Shown here: positions 52,765 to 61,200 of the stretch, in pieces
Layout of the letters: every line of letters starts with the position of its first letter
How positions within the stretch are numbered: the first letter of the stretch is position 1
Assembly (NCBI GenBank): GCA_964223495.1
Contig: CAXQGL010000041.1
Coordinates: 10,788-74,787 of the forward strand
Length of the DNA stretch: 64,000 nt
Reading direction: 5' to 3'
Source of the DNA: UBA8752 sp964223495
GTDB taxonomy: Bacteria; Bacteroidota; Bacteroidia; Flavobacteriales_D; Sanyastnellaceae
The notes under the pieces: generated by a model
Seen by the model: the letters and a program-made list of their open reading frames with translations, nothing else
Told to the model about the DNA's origin: nothing
Database searches by the model: none
Program-made: the position numbers and the translations under genes

Positions 52765-55700
52765 TCAGCAGTCGGTACCGAAGGCACCGAGGAAGATCAA
52801 CAGGTCGGACGTCGTCGTCTGACCGTCGCCGTTGAGGTCGGTCGGGCAGGGGTTCGCGATGTCGAACGTACAGGAACCGTCATCATTCGTGGCGGTCTCA
52901 TCATAGTTGGCGGCATCCGGGTAGGTACAACCCATCACCACGGCACTGAAGTCGCAGAGCTCGTCGTTGGAGATGTCCACGCTGTCCGGGCTCACGTAGT
53001 TCGGAGCAATCGGCAGGGTACATCCCTCAGTACAGGCGGCACCCAATCCAACACTGTACGTACCGGGACCACCGCTCGTGTTGTTGAAGGCGGAACCGGA
53101 AATGGTCCAGCTCACCTCACTCGGGTAGGAACCGTCCGTCACAATGAGGGTGTAGCAGCCGGCAGCATCCACACAGACATCATCGGTATCGAACTCGCCA
53201 TCGTTCTCGTTGGAGAGCAGACCACCTTCAGCAACCAGGTTGCCATCAGCATCATAGAAGCTGTAGGTAGCGCCGTTCCCTCCGTCGCCGAAGCTGTCGA
53301 ACATATTGAACTGGATGTAGGCTCCGAAGCAGCATGAACCATCGTCCACGGAAGCGAACGGATTGTAGTTCACGGCGTCAGGGTTCGTACAACCGAGGCA
53401 GCTGTAGTCGCAGAGCGTGTTGTCACCAAAGTCAACCGGTCCGTTGTAGTTGCAAGCGGTCTCATCAGCACAACCGGTCGTCGGTGCCGGGGCACAGGTG
53501 ATGGCCAGACTAATGAAGTAGTCACCCGACGAGACACAGCTGACGGAACCGTCAGAGGTAAAGCTCACGGTCAAGGAGTCAGAACCAATCACGAGGCTCT
53601 CATCAGGATCAACATCACTGTTGTACAGGTTGGCACCCGTAGCTGCATCGTCGATGGTCAATTCATCCCAGCCCTGCTCGATGAGCGTTCCAGCGAGATC
53701 AACCACGATGGTACCGCCGTTGGGGTTCACCAAGGTGAAGCTCCAGGACTCACTGTTATCGTAGCAGTAGGTCCACGTCTCCGTATCACAACCGAGACAG
53801 CTCGTGTAGTCACAGGGGTTGTCTGCATCGTCAACGTTGGCATCTGCATTGTAGTTGCAGGCCATGTCATCCATACAACCGTAAACCACAGGCTCACAGG
53901 TCACACTCAGATCGAACGGACCACCAAGTGAACCTGAACCGGCTGCCACCAGGATGGCGTAGTTGTTCGCCATGTCATCGGAGATGAACTGGAAGGTCTC
54001 GCCGTTCTCACAGGACTCGGACATGGTCTCCGTGTTGTCACCTTCGGTCCAGCAAATCAAGCTGGAACAAGTACCCGTACCTCCGAAGATGCTGAAGGTC
54101 TGGCTGATGGTCGCACCGGCAGGCAAGTTGTAGGGACTTGCATCCAAGGAGAAGCTGGTGCTTTCGGAATCACCGTATTCACCACCGCTCGCAAGCGTAC
54201 CGTCAGGACCGGAGAGCGTGTAGGAACCAGTTCCATAGCTGCAGCAGATACCATCGCCGAAGGAGTCATACATCGTGAAGGTGTATGATCCGGGAGCGAC
54301 ACAGGTGCTCAAGAGGTTCAAACCGCTCGCGATTCCACCACTCCAAACCACGTTTCCAGCTGCATCAGCGAGCTCGTAGGTGGTCTCACCGGGGTAGTTG
54401 TCGGAAACAATCTGGAGATCGAGGCAGACCGTCGGGTCTGTCGAGCACTCACCGGAACAAAGGCCTGAAGGCTCACCCATGGTGTTGATCACGTTCGCAG
54501 TGATACCATCCAGCTCAGTGCCCTCATTCGTAAAGTACACGGTGTAATCACCGCCATCCAGAATCTGGTAGTAATCGTTGAACACCGTCGGGAAGAACTC
54601 CCCTGCAGGAATGTCGGCGATGGTGTCACCATTGTAGACAATGACCGCACTGATGTTGGCATAGTTGTCTACGTTCAGGCTGTTCACCTCGAGCACCGCA
54701 TCCGGAGCATCCACTTCCTGGAAGACCTCGAAGATCGTGTTCACAGTCGAACCACAAGTGCTGATCGTGATCAGCTGCTCCTGTCCACCATTGTCCAAGG
54801 TGTACCAAACACCGCTGCCACTTCCGCCACAGGCATTGTTGCCACCAGCGGCGGTAGCACCACCGGTATTGCCACTGACCGTAGCACCACACGTCGTGGC
54901 GATGGCATTTTCACAGCTGTCGTTCGGCTGCGTCACACCCACGTAAAGACAACCACTGTTCACCGTAGCGGAGGGGTTGTAGTTGGAAGCCGTCGGGTCG
55001 GTACAACCGGAAATCTCGGCAGACATCGTGATGTTGTAGGAACCGCAATCGTCCGGCTGGGTGGTCCACAGGAACAAGTAGTACGTGTTCGACACGTTCG
55101 GCTGGTTGATGGACACCGTCACGGGTCCAGCAGCCTCAGCAGCGAAGTACTGGTTCATCTCCTCCTGCACGGATCCCTGAACCACGCCTGAAGACATGTC
55201 GGCCAAGTCGGTGCAGTCATTACCGTTGTAGGTAGCCCATCCGATGGCCCCCGTTCCGGTGGCGTCCACAGTGATGTTGTACAGGTTGTAGGTGGAATCC
55301 ACATCAACTTCGTACCAAACACCGTAGGCGGTGGCGAAGATGCTCAGACTCGGCATGCCGAAGTCCTCGTCCGCAGCAGCACAACAGAGGCTGCCATCGT
55401 ATGAACCACCGTTGACGAGCGGAAGCGCCACATCATTGCAGAGGTTGTCGTTCACTGGGAAACCATCAGGACAGAGGGCACAGTTGGCCTCGATGACGAT
55501 TCCCGTCTGGGTCGAAGTGCTGCTGTAGTGGCCCACACGCACCAGGTAGTTGTTACCCTGGAATGCGTTGATGCTCACAATCGAGTTGAACGTTCCCGTC
55601 GTTCCCGCACCACAGCCTGCGATACCGGAGTCATCGTTGGTGGCGATGGGGGTGAGGGTTCCGTCAGTATTCAGTTCGAACACGATCACATCGGTGTCCG

Positions 55701-58038
55701 TCACGCCGTTGTCAGCGTCAGCCGAGGCACACAGGTTGAAGGTCACCTGATAATCGTTGTCGGCATTGAACTCGTACCAGATGGCACCACTATTGGAAAT
55801 GGAGTTGCCGAGTACGGTAGTACCACTGTACTCATCTCCGTTAGCGTTCTCCAGGGTTCCGGTCAGAATCAATTCACAAGCAATGGCTTGGGCATCTTCC
55901 GGGTTGTCGTTCGCCGGCGGGAACTCACAAGTTCCATCATCCACGGAAGCGGAGATGTTGTAGTTGTTTCCAAGGGGATCCGTACAACCTGCGAAGGCAC
56001 AATCCGTCACATCCAAACCACCAAGGGCCACAGGATAGCCGTCCGTGGGTCCGTATGTGAGGGAAGCGTACTCGTTGCCGAGGTTGTCGGACAAGCCCCA
56101 ACCTTCCGTACTGAAAATCGAGCCGGTGCTGAAGGTGTAGCAACCGATATCCAGACAGTAGATGTCTTGCGCGGTCGTAGTTCCAGCAGCCATCGTTCCC
56201 GTCAACACGGTATCGCCCGTGGACTCATCCACAACGTAGTAATCGTTGCCTGCGCTCCAGCCGGTGCCGAAGTCATCCTGCATGGTGATGTAGAAGCCGA
56301 GCTGTCCGTTGTCGCAGACCACACAGGATCCATCGTCAATCGTAGCGTCGGGATTGAAGTTGATGGCCGCGGGCAGCGTGCAACCACTCAAACAAGTCTC
56401 GGCATCAGCTCCGAAACCAATGTCGTATACACCGAGACCACCCTCGTGGAGCACGTTTCCTGAGAAATCCAGGATGTACCAAAGCGGCGTACCTACAGGA
56501 GATCCACCTCCACCGGAGAACTGGAGACAAGCATCATTCGGAATGCAGAACTGCCAGTAGGCGTCAACCACGGTCTCCTCATAATCCGGGGTGTAGAGGT
56601 AATCCGGGAATCCGGAGTTACCACCGGCGAGAATGGTGTCACCCGTTGCGGGATCATAGATGGTGGCAGAGTTGTTACCCCAGTAGAGGTAAAGGTCGTG
56701 GTTGAGGTAGAGCAGGTAACTCGTGCTGTCCGCACTGTCGATGCAATCAGGAGAGAAGCAGGATCCGTCATCATCCGTGGCGTTGGCATCGTAGTTGAAC
56801 GCATTCGCATCCGTACAGCCACAGGTAAGGCCGGGGCCGGCCACACCGAACACACCAAATCCATCATTGGCGGTGAAGTCATACAGGATGGCACCCGTAT
56901 TGTAATCGATGATTTGCCACTCCTTTTCTCCGGGATACACACCGCCGGAAATCTCGAGCACGTAGCACTCCGTCGTGGACAGACAGAAGAAATCATAGCC
57001 CTGAGTACCTGTCGTGATCGTAAAGGTCGCATCATCCAGCGAACCGGCATTCAGGATTTCACCCGCTTGGTTCGTCAAGGTATAGGTCGCACCGTCCCAG
57101 CCGTCACCAAAGGTGTCGAACATCATGAATTGGACGAGAACATCTTCAGGGTTGTCGCAGCTCGGGAAGACACAGCTTCCATCATCCACAGTGGCGTTTC
57201 CGTCAAAGTTGAGGGCCTCCACATCCGTACAGCCACAGACTTCTGCGGTCGTTCCGTAATAGAAGGCTTCCGTTCCTCCACCATTGTCTCCAGCGATGAT
57301 GCTGCCGGTGTAGACATTGACCAATGTCCACCCGATCTCGGAGAGGTAGCTTCCACCTCCATTGACCACTTCGAAACAGGCGCCCACCGGAATGCACAGG
57401 GTATCCTGACCCTCATTTGCTCCGCCGCCTGTTCCACCGGTTCCAGTCACCGATGCGTCCAGCGATCCGGAAGCGATCAAAGTGCCGTCCGCATAGATTT
57501 CGTAGGTGTTGCCGTTCCAACCGTCTCCCCAGGAGTCGGTCATGTTCATGAAGACCATGGTTTGGGATGAGTCCGGGCAGATGTCGAACAAACATGTGCC
57601 GTCATCCAGTGTGGCGGTCTCATCGTAGTTCAGCGCCGCTGTGTCGGTACAACCCGGGAAGTCAGGAGTCAGCGTGAACACGAACGTGGTTCCGCTGCCC
57701 GAAACCGAGCCTGAACAGGTGCCCAAGCAGTTGAGTGAGCCACCATCCACTGAAACCCCTGTTCCTCCATCACCAAAGGTGTCGTTTACGTAGACGGTGT
57801 AATCACCGGCGCCATACGTAGCGATGGAGTACGAGAAGTCCGTGTTGGTAGCACCTGCCCAAAGGTCGAAGCCAGTAACGTCAAGAATCGTATCACCGTT
57901 GAAGGTGACGATGACGGTTGTGACTTCTTCCGGCCAGCTGTCGGACGTGAATGTAATGGACTGCGCCTGTACGGACGCAAAAAGGGCGATGGCGAATGCG
58001 CCAAGTGTCCCTCGGAGAATGGAAGTTCTCAGGTTCAT
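52765..58038 (-). CDS. Giant exported Cys-rich repeat protein with dockerin-like end
   Basis: A 1757-residue exported protein of unknown function. The start at 58038 gives a signal peptide (MNLRTSILRGTLGAFAIALF, cleavage near SVQAQ). The body has eleven copies of a roughly 21-residue motif, GCTD-x2-A-x-NY-x3-A-x2-DDGSC, usually separated by beta-sandwich modules of about 80-100 residues. Typical module pieces are MFDSFGDGGNGATYSFYDAD and CYTLIVTDGSYPSEVSWTI. Two other modules resemble PPC-type domains, with VWYEVDVDSTYNLYNITV. The chain is acidic, with paired cysteines. It ends CPTDLNGDGQTTTSDLLIFL with GAFGTDC, a single dockerin-like loop, and not a T9SS type A domain. It is paralogous to the next gene. 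Confidence 0.85.
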   Translation of the reverse strand: MNLRTSILRGTLGAFAIALFASVQAQSITFTSDSWPEEVTTVIVTFNGDTILDVTGFDLWAGATNTDFSYSIATYGAGDYTVYVNDTFGDGGTGVSVDGGSLNCLGTCSGSVSGSGTTFVFTLTPDFPGCTDTAALNYDETATLDDGTCLFDICPDSSQTMVFMNMTDSWGDGWNGNTYEIYADGTLIASGSLDASVTGTGGTGGGANEGQDTLCIPVGACFEVVNGGGSYLSEIGWTLVNVYTGSIIAGDNGGGTEAFYYGTTAEVCGCTDVEALNFDGNATVDDGSCVFPSCDNPEDVLVQFMMFDTFGDGWDGATYTLTNQAGEILNAGSLDDATFTITTGTQGYDFFCLSTTECYVLEISGGVYPGEKEWQIIDYNTGAILYDFTANDGFGVFGVAGPGLTCGCTDANAFNYDANATDDDGSCFSPDCIDSADSTSYLLYLNHDLYLYWGNNSATIYDPATGDTILAGGNSGFPDYLYTPDYEETVVDAYWQFCIPNDACLQFSGGGGSPVGTPLWYILDFSGNVLHEGGLGVYDIGFGADAETCLSGCTLPAAINFNPDATIDDGSCVVCDNGQLGFYITMQDDFGTGWSAGNDYYVVDESTGDTVLTGTMAAGTTTAQDIYCLDIGCYTFSTGSIFSTEGWGLSDNLGNEYASLTYGPTDGYPVALGGLDVTDCAFAGCTDPLGNNYNISASVDDGTCEFPPANDNPEDAQAIACELILTGTLENANGDEYSGTTVLGNSISNSGAIWYEFNADNDYQVTFNLCASADADNGVTDTDVIVFELNTDGTLTPIATNDDSGIAGCGAGTTGTFNSIVSINAFQGNNYLVRVGHYSSTSTQTGIVIEANCALCPDGFPVNDNLCNDVALPLVNGGSYDGSLCCAAADEDFGMPSLSIFATAYGVWYEVDVDSTYNLYNITVDATGTGAIGWATYNGNDCTDLADMSSGVVQGSVQEEMNQYFAAEAAGPVTVSINQPNVSNTYYLFLWTTQPDDCGSYNITMSAEISGCTDPTASNYNPSATVNSGCLYVGVTQPNDSCENAIATTCGATVSGNTGGATAAGGNNACGGSGSGVWYTLDNGGQEQLITISTCGSTVNTIFEVFQEVDAPDAVLEVNSLNVDNYANISAVIVYNGDTIADIPAGEFFPTVFNDYYQILDGGDYTVYFTNEGTELDGITANVINTMGEPSGLCSGECSTDPTVCLDLQIVSDNYPGETTYELADAAGNVVWSGGIASGLNLLSTCVAPGSYTFTMYDSFGDGICCSYGTGSYTLSGPDGTLASGGEYGDSESTSFSLDASPYNLPAGATISQTFSIFGGTGTCSSLICWTEGDNTETMSESCENGETFQFISDDMANNYAILVAAGSGSLGGPFDLSVTCEPVVYGCMDDMACNYNADANVDDADNPCDYTSCLGCDTETWTYCYDNSESWSFTLVNPNGGTIVVDLAGTLIEQGWDELTIDDAATGANLYNSDVDPDESLVIGSDSLTVSFTSDGSVSCVSSGDYFISLAITCAPAPTTGCADETACNYNGPVDFGDNTLCDYSCLGCTNPDAVNYNPFASVDDGSCCFGAYIQFNMFDSFGDGGNGATYSFYDADGNLVAEGGLLSNENDGEFDTDDVCVDAAGCYTLIVTDGSYPSEVSWTISGSAFNNTSGGPGTYSVGLGAACTEGCTLPIAPNYVSPDSVDISNDELCDFSAVVMGCTYPDAANYDETATNDDGSCTFDIANPCPTDLNGDGQTTTSDLLIFLGAFGTDC
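52870..57655 (-). repeat. Array of 11 GCTD...DDGSC coding repeats
   Basis: Eleven in-frame copies of the Cys-bounded 21-residue motif lie between these points, spread over the giant gene. Degenerate forms replace DDGSC with SGC, DNTLC or DELC. The DNA is not identical between copies, which indicates an old expansion with drift. Confidence 0.8.
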
Positions 58039-58064
58039 GATTAAGGTTTTTTCCAATTGCCGGA

Positions 58065-58072
58065 GCAATATA
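58065..58072 (-). promoter_or_regulatory. Candidate -10 element of the first giant repeat gene
   Basis: Minus-strand TATATTGC, 26 nt before the ATG at 58038. The second giant gene has a near-identical TATCTTGC at a similar distance. Confidence 0.35.
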
Positions 58073-58184
58073 GCGGAAACGATACCGAATCAAGAAGAGA
58101 ATGGGATGAGAATTCCTTGAACTCCCGTGCGAGGTGCTTATATGATGGAGGTCAGGTCGCTGATTATCAAACATTCGATTATGA

Positions 58185-58214
58185 ATAACCCCGGATTCTA
58201 CAGTCCGGGGTTAT
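58185..58214 (-). terminator. Hairpin terminator after the second giant repeat gene
   Basis: ATAACCCCGGA at 58185-58195 pairs perfectly with TCCGGGGTTAT at 58204-58214 over an 8-nt loop. It follows the stop of the gene at 58275-62726. No long T-run follows, so termination may be incomplete. Confidence 0.7.
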
Positions 58215-58274
58215 ATCACGGCCAATCGAGAACCGCAAGAGAAATTTGTAGTCGTTGAAGACCTGAGCGAATGA

Positions 58275-61200
58275 TTACTCCAAACAGGGGTCTCCGAAGC
58301 TGATCAGGAATTCAAGCAGGTCTGCTGTAGTCGTGGCGCCATCCTGATTCAGGTCTGTGGGACATGGACTCTGCAGGATGAATTCACAGGAGCCGTCATC
58401 CTGAATGGCGTTGGGGTTGTAGTTCTCGGCGATGTCATACTTGCAGCCGCCACAGCCAGCGAAAACGCAGTCTTCCAGAACGGTGATGTTGGCATTGGGA
58501 TCATAATTGCACGCCACGGGAACTGTGCAGCCCGAAATGCAGTCCGACTCGCCCACTTCGAAGTAGACAGGTCCTGCAGGTGCGCCACCGGAGGTGATGC
58601 CGCTTGAAGCACCCAGGAGCGTCCATCCCACCTCGACTGGAATGACCCCGGACGAGACTTCGAGATAGTAACAGCCATCAGCGAGACAGAAGTTGTCTGT
58701 TCCACTGGTGCCTTCGGGCGTCACGGTGAAACCGACACTCGGAAGGCCACCTTGTGCGAGCAACAGGCCATCCACACTGTAAAGGCTGTATTGGGCTCCG
58801 TTCCACCCATCACCGAAATCATCCGTCATCTGCAGACGGATGCAGCTGTCATAGCAGCAGTCGTCCGTGGAGATCGTTGCAGTCTCATCGTAATTGCAGG
58901 CCGCAGCGTCAGTGCAACCGGCGCAGCTCTCATAATCACAAGAGCCATTGTCCGCCGTGGCCTCGGGCTCGTAGTTGCAGGCTCCCGAATCGATGCACCC
59001 GCAAAGCACCCCGCCAAGCGAGAAGTTCACGGACCCGATGGTACCCGACACGATTTCACCGTCGAGACCGGACAGCGTCCAGCTGATCTCCTCATCGAAA
59101 TCACCGCCTCCGACAATCATGGTGTAACAACCCTCCACGAGGCAGAAGGTGTCAAATCCTTCATCCCCACCGAGGAAGTTGTCGACGTCGAGGATGTAAT
59201 CCGCACTGTCGAGGTTGCCGATGATCAGGGTGTCTCCGGCAGCGTCCGTCAAATAGTAATCCGCTCCGTTCCATCCATCACCGAAGCTGTCGAACATGTC
59301 CAGCTTGAGTGCGATGCCATCGGTGGCATCCACGGGACAGGCACAACTGAGGAAGTCACATGAGCCATCCTCGATGTTGGCATCCGGGTTGAAGTTGCAC
59401 GCCACATCATTCGTGCACCCTTCCACTGCAGGGGCACAGCTGAAGCCGACCTCCACTGTTCCATTGTCGTCGGTCACGGGGTCACCATCGGCATCCTCCG
59501 CACTGACGTAGGCGTAGTAGAACCGTCCGGGTTCCGAGATGAACTGCACCCAGGCGTCATCCTGATCGAAGAATCCACAGTTGATGAAGTCGGACTCCTC
59601 GGAGGCGTAGATGCCATCCTCCACGGTAAGGACACATTCGAAGAGCGCAGGAATGCCTCCGGCACATACCTGGTCGCTCACGTAGAGGTTGAGCTTTGAG
59701 TCGATGTTGGATCCACACAGGCTCAGCGTGTGCAGGTCACCGGTCCCTTCGAACGTGTACCAGATTCCCGGACCCGGAACCGGATCACAACCGTTGATCA
59801 GGTTGGGCGCGCCCAGGTTGGTTGCACCACCGGTGGAGCCGGTCGCGGTCGAGTTGCAATCGATGGTGATTGCCGTACCGCACGTGTTGTTCGCAGGCAC
59901 CACACCGGCGTAGTCACAACCGCCATCGTCCATGGTGGCCGTCGCGTCGTAATTCGGCGCCACGGGGTCCATGCAACCCAGGTACACCCCGGTGGTGAGG
60001 AACTGGTACTGACCACAATCCTCGGGATCCGTGGTGAACACGTAGAAGAGGTAATCCGTGTTGGGCTGCAATACCGTGAACTGGCTGATCTCACCCGCAC
60101 ATTGCTCGGAGACCAGACATCCAACCTGGGCCTCGAGATCACCACAAGTGCCCACATCGAAAATGGCAAGGCCGATGTTCGCCGCACTCAGGTTGAGCAG
60201 ATCAAAGAAGAACGTCTCGTAGTCCAGGCTGTTGAACTGGTACCAGACACCATAGCTCGTCTGGAATCCTGCGAGGAAGCTGACGTCGACATTGTCCGGG
60301 CTGGAGCAGCAGACGGATCCCACATGGGGCACCCCGTTCTCGAGCTCCAGGGCGTTGGCACAGTCGTCGTTGATGGGCGCGCCGCTGGAGCAATCCACAC
60401 ATTCAACGGACAGGAGGAACTCATCGCCACTGGTGTACTCGCTGAAACGGGTCACATGGATGTAGTAATCCTCACCCTGCTCGACGTTGAACGCCACTTC
60501 ACTCATGAAGCCTTCTGAACAGCCGTCATCGTTTCCACCCAGACACTCGAGGTTGTCGAGGTCACCGTCCACGGCCTTGAAGACGAACACCTGTGAATCG
60601 AACAAGGGGTTGCCCGCGGGGTTGAACGCGTCAGTACCGCAAGTGGACAATACCATCTGTTGGTCGGCCTGCGCATTGAATACGTACCACACTCCTGCGG
60701 CATTGATCTCCTGTCCTGAACAGGTCGTACCGACAATGCCCTCGCCATCGATGGCGTAGGTCAACGTGCCCGCGATCTGCGCACCGCACTGGACGGCCTG
60801 GGCACTGTAGGCATAGTTGTTGGTCGGCGGACACTCACAGGTACCATCGTCCTCGGTGGCACTGGGATTGTAGTTCAGGCAGAACGGATCGGTGCAGCCC
60901 AGGAAGGTGCAGGATCCCGTCTCACCGAAATCGATGCCGAAACTGGACACCTCGTCCACTCCGGTGCCGTAGAAATTGCCCACCACATCCTCGAGGTACC
61001 AACCGATGTCGTCGGAATCGTCACCCGGGGTGATGTCGAACAGGTAACAACCGGGCTGGAGACAGACGAGGTCGACACCACTGGTCAGGCCGTCACCATC
61101 GTCGGCATTGTCGAGGTCACCAGTGGCCTCGATGTTGCCGTTGAGGTCCGAGATGTAGTACACCCCTCCATTCCATCCGTCGCCGAATGCGTCGGTCATG

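Noticed and set aside
55528..56463. 311-residue plus-strand frame inside the giant repeat gene
   Set aside because: It is an antisense shadow; its repeated Val/Glu/Gly pattern simply mirrors the repeat codons.
58039..58274. Possible small RNA gene between the giant genes
   Set aside because: Only a terminator hairpin and a candidate -10 element were visible; nothing supports a separate RNA.
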